64,000 nt of DNA. It comes from Natrinema thermotolerans DSM 11552. Lineage in GTDB: Archaea; Halobacteriota; Halobacteria; Halobacteriales; Natrialbaceae. This document shows positions 51,255 through 60,600 of this stretch, in pieces (position 1 is the first letter of the stretch; every line of letters starts with the position of its first letter). Where the stretch lies: the NCBI GenBank assembly GCA_000337115.1, contig AOIR01000033.1, positions 1 through 64,000 on the forward strand, given 5' to 3'. Below the pieces are notes generated by a model, which saw nothing but the letters and a program-made list of their open reading frames with translations, was not told where the DNA came from and searched no databases. The position numbers were made by a program, and so were the translations under genes.

Positions 51255-51863
51255 TCAGTCGAGGTCCGCCCGACCGCTCGTGGCACTCCGGATTCGATCC
51301 CGGACGGCGTCGCCCTCGGGGAGGGGAACGCGAACGGCAAAACGGACCTCGGCCTCGTACTCGGCGTCGAACTCGTGGCCCTCGCTTTCCAGGATCGAGC
51401 GGACGGTCCCCGAGTCGTCGTAATCGACGGTGATCTCGAGCCGTTCGTGGGGGCGTTCCTCGACGACGCCGGCTCGCTCGAGGGCGTCTTTCACCGCCCT
51501 GGAGTAGGCCCGGACGAGGCCGCCGACGCCGAGGTTCGTCCCGCCGTAATACCGCGTCACGACGACCGCACAGTTCTCGATCTCCCGCTGGGTGAGGACG
51601 TTCAGGGCCGGCTTGCCGGCCGACCCGGAGGGTTCGCCGTCGTCGCTCGAGTACTCCCGGAGGAACTCGCCGTCGTCGCCGGCCCGGACCCGGTAGGCGG
51701 GCACGTTGTGGGTCGCGTCGGCGTACTCCTCGCGGACTGTCTCGACGAACGCCTCGGCCGCTGAGACGGAGTCCACGGGACGGACGTGGCCGAGAAACTC
51801 CGATCCCTGGACGACGAACTCGGCGGTGGCCGACGCCGCGACGGTCCGGTAGGTGTCGCTCAC
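51255..51863 (-). CDS. YigZ/IMPACT family protein
   Basis: This 202-residue protein of the IMPACT/YigZ family has the conserved segments FVVQGSEFLGHVRPV, ATHNVPAYRV, SSDDGEPSGSAGKPALNVL and VVVTRYYGGTNLGVGGLVRAYSRA. A C-terminal DUF1949-like domain follows (LEITVDYDDSGTVRSILES). Eukaryotic IMPACT modulates Gcn2; the archaeal role is not known. It converges with the membrane protein by 2 bases. Confidence 0.92.
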   Translation of the reverse strand: MSDTYRTVAASATAEFVVQGSEFLGHVRPVDSVSAAEAFVETVREEYADATHNVPAYRVRAGDDGEFLREYSSDDGEPSGSAGKPALNVLTQREIENCAVVVTRYYGGTNLGVGGLVRAYSRAVKDALERAGVVEERPHERLEITVDYDDSGTVRSILESEGHEFDAEYEAEVRFAVRVPLPEGDAVRDRIRSATSGRADLD

Positions 51864-52073
51864 GGGCGTTCCCTCCGCGATCGAGTCCGGACGCGTGTCA
51901 TATTTGCCGCTACAACGGTCGGCGAAAAGAGCCCGTCGGTTGGCGCTCGTCGGGACCGCCTCGACCGGCTTGCAAGCGTTTGCCCGGTGTCACGCGCCGG
52001 CGGTTCGTCGCTTCTCACGGGGTATGTCGCTGGCTCCCATACGCTATTATTCCCCCATGCCCAATGTGGACAC

Positions 52074-52496
52074 ATGGACGGCGATGCAATCCATTCCGAC
52101 CTCGCAGATGAGATCCACAGCGTCTGCCGAACGACGGTCGGCGACGAACTCCGCAGTATCACCTACTTCACCGAGGACGACGTCGAACAGTTGTATCTCC
52201 GGTCGGACTTGGAGCAGACGGCCGATCTGATCGGCTTCGCCGAACACGAACGGCTCGGGTTCCACTCGCAGTCGGCCTACCGGAACACCCAACTCGGCGA
52301 GTACGAGGCGACGATTCGAATGTTCGAGAACGGGTTCCTCTCGCGAGTCATCCGGGGGCCCCACGGCGTCTGGGTGACGACCGACGACATGTCGATCGAG
52401 CGCTTCGAGGAACTAACGAGCGCGCTCGCGTCGGTGTTAGACGAGTACGCCGACAGCGTCGACGCGCCGACCCCCGACGGGACCGACGCCGCCTGA
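52074..52496 (+). CDS. DUF7522-like haloarchaeal protein
   Basis: This 140-residue protein matches, from memory, a haloarchaea-wide family with the pattern VCRTTVGDELRSITYFTEDDVEQLYLRSDLE...GEYEATIRMFENGFLSRVI...GVWVTTDDMS. It has no TM or catalytic motif. The fold looks like a sensory or roadblock-type alpha/beta domain. ATG 52074 is chosen; the longer open upstream frame has non-coding character. Confidence 0.8.
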   Translation: MDGDAIHSDLADEIHSVCRTTVGDELRSITYFTEDDVEQLYLRSDLEQTADLIGFAEHERLGFHSQSAYRNTQLGEYEATIRMFENGFLSRVIRGPHGVWVTTDDMSIERFEELTSALASVLDEYADSVDAPTPDGTDAA

Positions 52497-52500
52497 CCCG

Positions 52501-53004
52501 TTACTGGAGTTCGATCTTCCGGACGAACTCGAGATCGCGGATCTCGGTGATCACCTCGCCCGGCAGGTCGCCGTCGGCGATCAGGTAGAGTTTCGGCTCG
52601 TCGGTGAACTCGGGGTCCTCGCTGATCGTCTGTCGGATCGAGATGCCGTTGTCCGCGAGCGTTCCCGTGACCTCGGCGACGATCCCCTCCTGTTCGGCGT
52701 TCTGAACCGCGACCGACAGGACGGTCAGATCCAACACCGGGGCGAGATCCATCAGGCTCGGGACCTGCGAGATGTTCTGGAAGATACGCCGCAGTTCGGG
52801 GTCCTCGAGGATGACGTCGGTCGTCGAGTCAACGACCCGCCGATCGACGCCGATCTCGCGGGCGATGCCAGTGTTCGGGATCTCGATCCCGCCGGAGACG
52901 ACCCGGCCGTCGTCGTTGACCGAAAAGCCCCGCTCGAGTAGCAGCCTGATGACCGCCTGCTGGCTCGGTGATCCCTCGAACTTCTCCATGATCTCGTCGA
53001 ACAT
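52501..53004 (-). CDS. ACT-domain regulator of amino acid metabolism with N-terminal HTH
   Basis: This 167-residue protein has an N-terminal winged-helix-like part (QQAVIRLLLERGFSVNDDGRVVSGGIEIPNTGIAREIGVDRRVV) and a C-terminal ACT domain (VLSVAVQNAEQEGIVAEVTGTLADNGISIRQTISE). Such proteins are thought to sense an amino acid and control biosynthetic genes. It lies just upstream of the region with hisB and hisA. The ligand cannot be assigned. Confidence 0.88.
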   Translation of the reverse strand: MFDEIMEKFEGSPSQQAVIRLLLERGFSVNDDGRVVSGGIEIPNTGIAREIGVDRRVVDSTTDVILEDPELRRIFQNISQVPSLMDLAPVLDLTVLSVAVQNAEQEGIVAEVTGTLADNGISIRQTISEDPEFTDEPKLYLIADGDLPGEVITEIRDLEFVRKIELQ

Positions 53005-53122
53005 TCGTTGTCGTCCCTACGGCCGGGGTGGTATAATGTCCGGTGATTGACCTCGTTCGACGACGGCGTCCCCGATACCCGTCTGACGTGTGCTTTTGTA
53101 CGCCCCGTCCGATACCGTCCGT

Positions 53123-53824
53123 ATGCGCCAACTCCGGACCTGCGACTTCTGTGCGGGCGACGCCGCCGGGACCTTCGAGATCGTCCCGTCCGAACTCGAG
53201 CCGACCGAAGCCGAACAGCGACGGGTCGTTCTCTGTCCCGACTGTCGAGAGCGACTCGAGGGGCTGCTCGAACCGTTGCTCGCCCGGGCCCGCGACGGCG
53301 CGGCTGCCGGTGGGACGGCCCCCGATGCGACCGGCGACGACCGATCCGACGGGGGCAGTTCGGCCGCGACGGTTCCGACGACTGCCGACGCGGCAGAAGC
53401 CGATTCAGGCCCCGATAGTGGCTCCAACGACGCCGCCACCGCGACGGCCGACGCCGATGCCGCCGACGCATCGCTCGAGGACGGGATCACGTTCGAACGC
53501 GACGAACGCGGTGCCGCCACCGAGTCGGCCGACGAGACGGCGGCCGATACCGCCGGCGACGACGGTGCCGGCGCGGCCGACGCCGCCGATGGCGAGCCCG
53601 ACCGAGGCGACGATCGGGACGGGACCGCGACCGGCCGACCGGCGGCCTACGCCAAGGTCGTTCGGCTCCTGCGCAACCGCGAGTTTCCCATGGACCGCAG
53701 CGCCGTCGAGGAACTGGCTGCCGGGGCCTACGACCTCGAGCCCCGCGAGGCCGAGGCGATCGTCGATTACGCGATCGAAGACGGAGAGTTCGTCGAGAAG
53801 GGGGAGACGCTTCGGCGACCGTGA
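53123..53824 (+). CDS. Zinc-finger protein with disordered linker and winged-helix-like tail
   Basis: This 233-residue protein has an N-terminal Cys4 zinc ribbon (TCDFCAGD ... LCPDCRERLEGLL). A disordered Ala/Asp/Thr-rich linker of about 110 residues follows. The C-terminal domain (AAYAKVVRLLRNREFPMDRSAVEELAAGAYDLEPREAEAIVDYAIEDGEFV) resembles a short helix-turn-helix. The overall plan is like OapC (zinc ribbon, acidic linker, C-domain) but the domains are not homologous as far as I can see. Convergent with hisB by one base spacing. Confidence 0.8.
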   Translation: MRQLRTCDFCAGDAAGTFEIVPSELEPTEAEQRRVVLCPDCRERLEGLLEPLLARARDGAAAGGTAPDATGDDRSDGGSSAATVPTTADAAEADSGPDSGSNDAATATADADAADASLEDGITFERDERGAATESADETAADTAGDDGAGAADAADGEPDRGDDRDGTATGRPAAYAKVVRLLRNREFPMDRSAVEELAAGAYDLEPREAEAIVDYAIEDGEFVEKGETLRRP

Positions 53825-54412
53825 CTAGAGCGTCCCTTTCGTACTGGGCGTCCCCTCCCGGCGCTCGTCGATTCGGGTCGCGTCGTCGAGCGTCCGCGCC
53901 AGCGCCTTGAACAGCGCCTCGACCTCGTGGTGGGCGTTCTCGCCGTCGACCTCGAGATGGAGCGTCAGGCCGCCGTTCATCGCCAGCGATTCCCCGAAAT
54001 GACGGGCCATGTCGCTGGTGAACCCGCCGATCGACGCCTGAGAGAACGTCCCCTCGAAGTAAAAGCGTGGGCGGCCGCTGACGTCGACGACGGCCCCCGC
54101 AACTGCCTCGTCCAACGGAACGCGTCGGTCGGCGTACCGGACGATACCCGATCGATCGCCAAGCGCCGCGTCAAATGCCTCGCCGAGGACGATCGCGACG
54201 TCCTCGACCGTGTGGTGGTCGTCGATCTCGAGGTCGCCGTCGCAGTCGACCTCGAGGTCGAACAGGCCGTGTTTCGCGAACGACGTCAGCATGTGATCGA
54301 AGAAGCCGATGCCGGTGTCGACCGCGGCCGTCCCGCTCCCGTCGATCTCGAGAGTACACTCGATCGACGTCTCGGCCGTCTCGCGCGTGACCGTTGCCGT
54401 TCGCTCGCTCAT
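53825..54412 (-). CDS. hisB: Imidazoleglycerol-phosphate dehydratase
   Basis: This 195-residue HisB catalyses the Mn2+-dependent dehydration of imidazole glycerol phosphate in His synthesis. The two His-rich metal motifs [19 protein letters not shown]...[16 protein letters not shown] and [17 protein letters not shown] are intact. It has no fused phosphatase domain, the archaeal form. ATG 54412 is chosen over the frame start at 54466. hisA lies 650 bases away on the same strand with a small + strand gene between, so they are not one operon. Confidence 0.96.
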   Translation of the reverse strand: MSERTATVTRETAETSIECTLEIDGSGTAAVDTGIGFFDHMLTSFAKHGLFDLEVDCDGDLEIDDHHTVEDVAIVLGEAFDAALGDRSGIVRYADRRVPLDEAVAGAVVDVSGRPRFYFEGTFSQASIGGFTSDMARHFGESLAMNGGLTLHLEVDGENAHHEVEALFKALARTLDDATRIDERREGTPSTKGTL

Positions 54413-54487
54413 GTCGAACCCATGCCGCCCCCGATACAAGGCGGTTCCGCTCGTCGGTACTCGCATCGCACCGCCTCCCGAATCGAC

Positions 54488-54501
54488 CGCCGAATTCGGC
54501 G
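54488..54501. promoter_or_regulatory. Perfect palindrome CGCCGAATTCGGCG
   Basis: This 14-bp palindrome lies upstream of hisB, 76 bases before its start codon. It is a possible operator for hisB or a chance GC-rich dyad. Confidence 0.35.
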
Positions 54502-54688
54502 ACTCAGCTCTGTACTCCCGATAGCGGAGGAGATGCTATAATAAAACGTCTAAAGGGATTTCAGCCGCCATAAAAAAGTCATTCACTCGCCACGTACGGG
54601 CTGAAACGGGCCGAAACGACGCCAACCGTCGACCCGTTATATGACGTTTGCAGTGAATCTCACAGTCGAGACGAGGTGCCCCGATCCG

Positions 54689-54946
54689 ATGTCAAACCCC
54701 TCCCCACTGTCGAACGAATCGATCGCTCCGTCGAACCCCGAGACGGAGCGTGACCGCGGCCGACTCCGCCGGTCGGTCAAACGCCCCGCACAGTTCCTGT
54801 CGTTCTGGGGCGCCATCGCGTTGCCTTTCGTCCATGTGCCGCTTCTCATGCAGGGACTGGGCGATCCCCACGTGACGCTGGCCTTCCTCGCCCTGCTTGC
54901 GATCAACGTCCTCGCACTCTACCTCGGTCACGGCTACAACCAGTAA
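54689..54946 (+). CDS. Small membrane protein between hisB and hisA
   Basis: This 85-residue protein has an Arg-rich cytosolic N-terminus and two hydrophobic helices (FLSFWGAIALPFVHVPLLMQGL and VTLAFLALLAINVLALYLGHGY). ATG 54689 is preferred; an in-frame ATG at 54641 would add 16 residues. A CATAAAAAAG box lies near 54570. No family recognised. Confidence 0.7.
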   Translation: MSNPSPLSNESIAPSNPETERDRGRLRRSVKRPAQFLSFWGAIALPFVHVPLLMQGLGDPHVTLAFLALLAINVLALYLGHGYNQ

Positions 54947-55056
54947 CGCTGCATCGCGAGGCGGTTTCGCACCCGGTTCGACCGGTCGGTCGCCGCCCGC
55001 CGTCCGAACCGGTCCGTCGTTCTCCCGCGACTGGCCGCCACTACCGATCCGCGACG

Positions 55057-55809
55057 CTACTCGGCGGCGTCGACCGCCGCCTGTGCTTCCTCGAGCGTGA
55101 ACTGCCCCTCGTAGAGCGCGCTCCCGACGACGACGGCTGCTGCGCCGGCGTCCGCGAGGTCGCGGACGTCCGCGAGGGTCGCGACGCCGCCGCTGGCGAT
55201 CACGGGGATGTCCGTCGCCGCGACCAGTTCGCGGACCGGTTCGGTCGCGACCCCCTCGAGTCGCCCCTCGACGTCGACGTTGGTAAAGAGGATCCCGGCG
55301 GCACCGAGATCCTCGTACCGTTTGGCTGCCTCAACGGGGCTGATCCCCGCGCCTTCGGTCCAGCCCTCGACGACGACCTCGCCGTCTTTCGCGTCGAGGC
55401 TGACGACGACGCTCTCGGGGTGGCGCTCGCTGATCTCGCCGACGATCTCGGGGTTCTCGACCGCCGCCGTCCCGAGGATCACCCGGTCGACGCCCCGCTC
55501 GAGCAGGTCGACGGCGTCGTCGACGGTGCGGATGCCCCCGCCCAGTTGCGTGGGGACGTCGACGGCGTCGATCACCGCATCGATGGCGTCGGCGTTCCCC
55601 CGTTCGCCCTCGAACGCCCCGTCGAGATCGACCAGGTGCAGCGACTCCGCACCGGCGTCGAGCCACCGCTGAGCGGCCTCGATCGGCTCGCCGTAGCTCT
55701 TTTCGGTGCCGCGTTCTCCCTGGACGAGTTGGACGACTTCGCCGTCCTGTACGTCGACCGCCGGGATCACCTCGAACGTCCCGCTTCCGTCGTTGCCATC
55801 AGTACCCAT
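55057..55809 (-). CDS. hisA: ProFAR isomerase HisA
   Basis: This 250-residue TIM barrel enzyme of His synthesis (phosphoribosylformimino-5-aminoimidazole carboxamide ribotide isomerase) shows catalytic Asp in VIPAVDVQDGEVVQLVQG and the phosphate-binding loops GGGIRTVDDAVDLL and VIASGGVATLADVRDL. It also shows the central Asp of LFTNVDVEG. It has a short Gly/Asp-rich N-terminal extension (MGTDGNDGSGTF). Monocistronic here. Confidence 0.95.
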   Translation of the reverse strand: MGTDGNDGSGTFEVIPAVDVQDGEVVQLVQGERGTEKSYGEPIEAAQRWLDAGAESLHLVDLDGAFEGERGNADAIDAVIDAVDVPTQLGGGIRTVDDAVDLLERGVDRVILGTAAVENPEIVGEISERHPESVVVSLDAKDGEVVVEGWTEGAGISPVEAAKRYEDLGAAGILFTNVDVEGRLEGVATEPVRELVAATDIPVIASGGVATLADVRDLADAGAAAVVVGSALYEGQFTLEEAQAAVDAAE

Positions 55810-56291
55810 ACTCGAGTGCGCGAGGCCGGCGCGAGTAAAGGCGACGGTTTCGTCGACTGCCGTCGCCGCGTTGTGGGCGTCGTCGCGGTGGGCACAATCG
55901 GCGTCTTAGCGCCTATCGCCTTCGATGAGTCCGTCGAGTGGGAGATCAACTTCCTGTTGGGCGGTGCGATTTCGCGTGGGATCGGGCTCGAGGAGGCCGG
56001 TGGCGGGGCATTGGCTGGTCGTCCAGCCGACGGGGTTCCTATCGACTCGGCGACGTCCACCTGATTCCGACCCCGGCAGCTACCGGTTCGGTACCGTCGG
56101 CCAGATCGGTGTACCTTACAGCTGCTTCCGTCGCTCGGGACAGTGTTTGCGATCGCGTCCTTCCGGGCCGTTCGATGCAGATTCCCCAAAGTGCTTTCAC
56201 ACGTTGTCCTGAAATGACGGTATGTGATGCGATCCCGTATGGCTCGAGTTCGAAACCGACCCGCAACTGCGCTGAAGGGGCTGACCGAGCG
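55810..56291. other. Gene-free region after hisA start
   Basis: These 482 bases have no confident gene. A + strand frame around 55874-56064 encodes VVAVGTIGVLAPIAFDESVE and a further hydrophobic stretch, which looks protein-like for about 40 residues. It may be a decayed or unrecognised small membrane gene. No clear promoter or repeat was seen. Confidence 0.4.
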
Positions 56292-56669
56292 ATGAAGCCA
56301 CGCTATATCGACGCGATCATCGATCTCGCCTACGGCGGTCTGATTTTCGTGTCGGTCGTTTTGATCGTCGTCGAGGGAACACGAGTCGGGTTAGCGCTCG
56401 GGTTAGGCGTCCTCGTCTCGTACGCACTACACGTCATCTGGAAGATGGCACGCTTCGATCCGGAATGGATGACGACGGAGATGGAGGAGACGGTCGAAGA
56501 GGCCGTCGAAGAGACGATCGGTGAGCAAGTCGATACGGTCCAGCAACGGATCGAAACCGTCGACGAACGCATCGATCGTCGGCCACGCGAGGACGAAATC
56601 GAGAATCTCCTCGAGGAGACTGTCGTCGACACTGACGAATCGGACGAGACCGACGACCCCGCCCGATAG
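56292..56669 (+). CDS. Membrane-anchored coiled-coil protein
   Basis: This 125-residue protein has two N-terminal hydrophobic helices (IIDLAYGGLIFVSVVLIVVEG and GLALGLGVLVSYALHVIWK). A long acidic amphipathic segment of EExVEEAVEETIGEQVDTVQQRIETVDERI type follows, likely a coiled coil. ATG 56292 is chosen. It precedes the PiT gene by about 100 bases on the same strand. Function unknown. Confidence 0.75.
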   Translation: MKPRYIDAIIDLAYGGLIFVSVVLIVVEGTRVGLALGLGVLVSYALHVIWKMARFDPEWMTTEMEETVEEAVEETIGEQVDTVQQRIETVDERIDRRPREDEIENLLEETVVDTDESDETDDPAR

Positions 56670-56772
56670 TCCCTCGTCGACGATCGAAATCCGTGTCCGA
56701 CGGCCGTCGATCCTCTCTGCGTACGAGACGGCACAACGAATATCCGAATCGGCGTGATAGCTATCTCTCAGT

Positions 56773-57951
56773 ATGGTGTCCGCGTTGCTTCTCGTCGGGA
56801 TCCTCGTGGCCGTTTTCGTCGGATACAACGTCGGCGGTGCGACGACCGGACCGGCGTTCGGCCCGGCCGTCGGTGCCGATGCGATCTCGAAGACCGCGGC
56901 CGGCGTGTTGATGACGGTGTTTTTCTTCGTCGGAGCGTGGACGATCGGTCGCCGCGTCGTCGATACCCTCGGCCGCGAACTCGTCCGGGATCCCGGCGTC
57001 TTCACGCTCGAGGCGAGTATCGGCGTCCTCTTCTTTATCGGCGCTGCGTTGTTCGTCGGGAACTTCTTCGGCGTCCCCGCCTCGACGTCGATGACGGCCG
57101 TCGGCTCGATCGCGGGACTCGGGCTCGCCGCCGGCGAACTCAACGTCGCGGTCATGGGTGAGATCGCTATCTGGTGGGTCGTCTCGCCGTTTATCGGGTT
57201 CTGGGTCTCGCTGATCATCGGCCGCTACTTCTACTCGTCGCTCAATCGACGGCTCGCGATGGTGCGCAGTGAGGGGCCCCTCTACCGGATCGATCGGTCC
57301 CGTCGGGTTCCGGTTCCGGTCCCGACCGAGACCACGAATCGGCGCGAGCTGGGGGGCATCGCGATGGTGATCGTCATCGGCTGTCTGATGGCGTTCTCCT
57401 CCGGGACCTCGAACATCGCGAACGCGGTCGCCCCGCTCGTCGGCAGCGGCGAACTCGCGATGAACCCCGCGATCGTCATCGGCTGTGCCGCGGTCGGGAT
57501 CGGCACGGTCACGATCGCGCGGCGCACCCTCGAGACGATGGGGAACGATCTCACGGAGCTGCCGTTGACGGCGGCGATCGTCACCGCGACGGTAAGTGCC
57601 TCGCTCGTCATCTTTCTCTCCGCGATCGGCATTCCCGCGAGTTTCGTCATCATCGCGACGATGTGTATCATCGGCCTCGGCTGGGGACGGGCGACGCGCC
57701 CGATAACCGTGGCCGATGCCGTCCGGGGCGAGGAATCGGTCCCGATCTCCGTCGACGCCTTGACCGCCGATGCGGAGGGCGAAACGCTGCCGCCGATCGG
57801 CGACGAGGACCCGGAACGGATCCCACGTGCGTCCGATCTCTTCGATCCGGCGACGACGGCCCGCGTGGTCCTCATGCAGAACATCGTCCCGGTCATCGCG
57901 ACGGCCGGCGCGTACGCCACCTTCCGGTTCGTTCCAGTCTTCGGCCTCTGA
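56773..57951 (+). CDS. Inorganic phosphate transporter, PiT family (copy 2)
   Basis: This 392-residue PiT permease has both family repeats: VGYNVGGATTGPAFGPAVGADAISK near the N-terminus and FSSGTSNIANAVAPLVGSGE in the second half. The internal loop and a C-terminal segment (EDPERIPRASDLFDPATTARVVLMQNIVPVIATAGAYATFRFVP) are shared almost word for word with copy 3 at 58670. The standard GANDVANA-type signature is altered to GYNVGGA, so the substrate could differ from phosphate. Confidence 0.92.
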   Translation: MVSALLLVGILVAVFVGYNVGGATTGPAFGPAVGADAISKTAAGVLMTVFFFVGAWTIGRRVVDTLGRELVRDPGVFTLEASIGVLFFIGAALFVGNFFGVPASTSMTAVGSIAGLGLAAGELNVAVMGEIAIWWVVSPFIGFWVSLIIGRYFYSSLNRRLAMVRSEGPLYRIDRSRRVPVPVPTETTNRRELGGIAMVIVIGCLMAFSSGTSNIANAVAPLVGSGELAMNPAIVIGCAAVGIGTVTIARRTLETMGNDLTELPLTAAIVTATVSASLVIFLSAIGIPASFVIIATMCIIGLGWGRATRPITVADAVRGEESVPISVDALTADAEGETLPPIGDEDPERIPRASDLFDPATTARVVLMQNIVPVIATAGAYATFRFVPVFGL

Positions 57952-58018
57952 CTCGACGTGCCCGCTCAGCTCGACCCGGCCCCCGCGTGTTTATTCGTCC
58001 CAACGGTGAAGGGGACGT

Positions 58019-58444
58019 ATGGTCTCACGTGTCCTGGTCCCGATGGAGGACTCGGAAATGAGCGACCGTGCCCTCGAGTACGCCCTCGAGGTCTTCCCGA
58101 ACGCCGAGATAACCGCCTTACACGTCGTCGGCGAACCGTCACAGATGTGGGGACACGCGACGGGGCTCGCGCTCGCCGACGATCTCGAGAAAGCGGCGGA
58201 GGAACACGCGAAAGAGGTGTTCGATCGCGCACGCGACATCGTCGCGGACGCCGACGGCGACGCGGAACTCGAGACCGCGATCGAATTCGGCCATCCCGCG
58301 CGTGCGATCATCAACCGGGCGGACGACTACGAGACGGTCGTTATCGGGACTCACAGTGGATCCATCGCGGATCGTATCTTCGTTGGCAACGTCGCCGAGA
58401 AGGTCTTCCGGAGTTCCCCGGTTCCGGTCGTCGTCGTCCGGTAA
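58019..58444 (+). CDS. Universal stress protein UspA family
   Basis: This 141-residue single UspA domain starts VSRVLVPMEDSEMSDRALEYALEVF. Its ATP-binding loop resembles G-x2-G-x9-G(S/T) (VVIGTHSGSIADRIFVGNVAEKVFRSSPVPVVVV), so it probably binds ATP. A GTTTATTC TATA box lies 26 bases before the start, so it has its own leaderless mRNA. It lies between two PiT genes and may regulate them by nucleotide sensing; that is inference. Confidence 0.93.
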   Translation: MVSRVLVPMEDSEMSDRALEYALEVFPNAEITALHVVGEPSQMWGHATGLALADDLEKAAEEHAKEVFDRARDIVADADGDAELETAIEFGHPARAIINRADDYETVVIGTHSGSIADRIFVGNVAEKVFRSSPVPVVVVR

Positions 58445-58636
58445 GTCGCGGGCCGACGACCCGCCGGTCGGCACGGCGATCGATCACGACCCGCTCGCCG
58501 CCTTCCGCGACTCCCTCGAGCGCGCGGTCCCGTGGTGTGATCCACCGTCGTGACTGTAGCAGACGCGCGCCGATTCCGTCAGCTGCGAGTTCCTTCCCTG
58601 CCGACACGAGCGGACGACCGGCGCGATGAATAGGCG

Positions 58637-58650
58637 TATTTTTAATATCC
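58637..58650 (+). promoter_or_regulatory. TATA box of PiT copy 3
   Basis: TATTTTTAATATCC is centred 26 bases before GTG 58670 and supports a leaderless start at that GTG. Confidence 0.6.
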
Positions 58651-58669
58651 GATCGCATGACTACTGACC

Positions 58670-59854
58670 GTGAACGCGGAACCGCTGCTTATCGTCGGGA
58701 TCCTCACCGCCATCTTCGTCGGCTACAACATCGGCGGCTCGACGACCGGCCCCGCGTTCGGGCCGGCCGTCGGCGCGAACGTGATCACGAAGGTGATGGC
58801 CGCCGGCCTGATGTCGATCTTCTTCTTCGTCGGGGCCTACACCATCGGTCCGCAGGTCGTTACGACGCTCGGCGAGGAACTCGTTACCGACACCTCGATC
58901 TTCACGCTGCGCTCGAACGTCGCCGTCCTCTTCTTTATCGGCGGCGCACTGTTCGTCGGCAACTACGCCGGCGTCCCCGCCTCGACGTCGATGACCGCGG
59001 TCGGCGCTATCGCCGCGCTGGGGATGGCGACCGGCGAACTCAACTGGAACGAACTCGGCGAAATCGCCGTTTGGTGGATCGTCGCGCCGATCATCGGGTT
59101 CTGGGTGGCCGGCGTGGTCGGACGATACTTCTATCCGCAGATCAACGCCTGGATCGCCATCGAATCCAAAGACGAGGGCCGGCCGATGGTCTCGATCGAC
59201 CGGTCGGGGCTCGTCCCGCGGCTCCAGTTCGGCGTCGATGCCGACCGCCGGGAAATTACCGGCGCACTGACTGTCGTCGCCATCGGGTGTCTGATGGGCT
59301 TTGCGTCCGGGACGAGCAACATCGCCAACGCGATCGCGCCGATCTATGGCACCGGCGACGTCGACATGGTGCCGCTGATCCTGATCGGCTGTGCGGCGGT
59401 CGCGGTCGGCTGTTTCACGATCGCTCGCCGGACCCTCGACACGCTCGGGAGCGACATCACGAACCTCCCGCTGACCGCGGCGATCGTCGTCGCGGTTATC
59501 AGTTCGGGGATCGTCGTCAGCCTCTCGTGGATCGGGATCCCCGCGAGCTTCGTCGTCATCGCGACGATGAGCATCGTCGGGCTGGGCTGGGGGCGAGCCA
59601 CCCGGACGACGACGCTGTCCGACGCCGCCCGCGGCGAGGAAACCCGCGTCTCCGTCGGCGCGCTGACCGCGGAAGCGGAGGGCGAACGCTCCCCCGAAAT
59701 CGGCGAGGAAGACGTCGAGGACATCCCGAAGGCGTCGGATCTATTCGATCCCTCGACGACCGCCCGCGTGATCCTGATGCAAAACGTCGTCCCGGCCATC
59801 TCGACGATCGGGGCCTACTTCACCTTCCGGTTCGTCCCGATCTTCGGGTTCTGA
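58670..59854 (+). CDS. Inorganic phosphate transporter, PiT family (copy 3)
   Basis: This 394-residue PiT permease is a close paralogue of the copy at 56773. They share the N-terminal VGYNIGGSTTGPAFGPAVGA segment and the second repeat FASGTSNIANAIAPIYGTGD. The same C-terminal ASDLFDPSTTARVILMQNVVP tail is also present. GTG 58670 is the start, supported by the TATA box. The pair flank a UspA gene, which suggests duplication of a transport unit and separate regulation of each copy. Confidence 0.92.
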   Translation: MNAEPLLIVGILTAIFVGYNIGGSTTGPAFGPAVGANVITKVMAAGLMSIFFFVGAYTIGPQVVTTLGEELVTDTSIFTLRSNVAVLFFIGGALFVGNYAGVPASTSMTAVGAIAALGMATGELNWNELGEIAVWWIVAPIIGFWVAGVVGRYFYPQINAWIAIESKDEGRPMVSIDRSGLVPRLQFGVDADRREITGALTVVAIGCLMGFASGTSNIANAIAPIYGTGDVDMVPLILIGCAAVAVGCFTIARRTLDTLGSDITNLPLTAAIVVAVISSGIVVSLSWIGIPASFVVIATMSIVGLGWGRATRTTTLSDAARGEETRVSVGALTAEAEGERSPEIGEEDVEDIPKASDLFDPSTTARVILMQNVVPAISTIGAYFTFRFVPIFGF

Positions 59855-60210
59855 CCGCCCGCGGGTCCCGGTCGGTTCGTCGCGTACCCTCTCATTGGTC
59901 TCTCCGTTTTGGCCGGATTGTTCGATACGTTCGTTCCGTCGTCCCGCTGTGGCCGGACCGTACGCGATCCGGAGCCGTCGCTGACGGCGACCAGCAACGA
60001 TTCATGTCCGTACAGCGGCGGGTTTCGGATTCGGCAAATACCACCACCATTTGGCGGGTTCTTTCCGACATTTCTTTTTCTTCTCGTTCCTATCCACCGA
60101 TTCTATAACGAACACGGGGATTCTTTCCTTCGAATTAGTCGATTCTGACTCATAGACAATTTAGGACTGAACAGCAAGCTATACCAGTGCGGGACCCGAA
60201 CCGAAGACTG
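59855..60210. other. Intergenic region before ferredoxin
   Basis: These 356 bases are gene-free. The second half is T-rich on the plus strand. A GACAATTTAGG box near 60153-60163 is a plausible ferredoxin promoter, giving a short leader of about 25 bases. No repeat was found. Confidence 0.5.
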
Positions 60211-60600
60211 ATGCCCACGGTAGAATACCTCAACTACGAAGTACTGGACGACCACGGCTGGGACATGGACGACGAGGACCTCTTCGACGAGGCCGCAGAC
60301 GCCGGCCTCGACGACGAGGACTACGGCTCGCTCGACGTCGCCGAGGGCGAATACATCCTCGAGGCGGCCGAGGCCCAGGGCTACGACTGGCCGTTCTCGT
60401 GTCGCGCGGGTGCCTGTGCGAACTGTGCGGCGATCGTCAAGGAGGGCGAGATCGACATGGACATGCAGCAGATCCTCTCCGACGAGGAAGTCGAAGAGAA
60501 GAACGTCCGCCTGACCTGCATCGGCTCGCCCGAGACCGACGAGGTCAAGATCGTCTACAACGCCAAGCACCTCGACTACCTGCAGAACCGCGTCATTTAA
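60211..60600 (+). CDS. Halophilic 2Fe-2S plant-type ferredoxin
   Basis: This 129-residue haloarchaeal ferredoxin shows the acidic N-terminal insertion ([30 protein letters not shown]) that gives salt stability. The 2Fe-2S ligands are in [16 protein letters not shown] and the distal Cys in [13 protein letters not shown]. It accepts electrons from pyruvate and 2-oxoglutarate ferredoxin oxidoreductases in the cytosol. ATG 60211 gives the usual [10 protein letters not shown] beginning; an in-frame GTG at 60187 is possible. Confidence 0.97.
   Translation: MPTVEYLNYEVLDDHGWDMDDEDLFDEAADAGLDDEDYGSLDVAEGEYILEAAEAQGYDWPFSCRAGACANCAAIVKEGEIDMDMQQILSDEEVEEKNVRLTCIGSPETDEVKIVYNAKHLDYLQNRVI

Noticed and set aside
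58449-58553. 34-codon frame between UspA and PiT copy 3 ending VPWCDPPS
   Set aside because: The text looks somewhat protein-like, but no usable start codon or ribosome site exists near its beginning.
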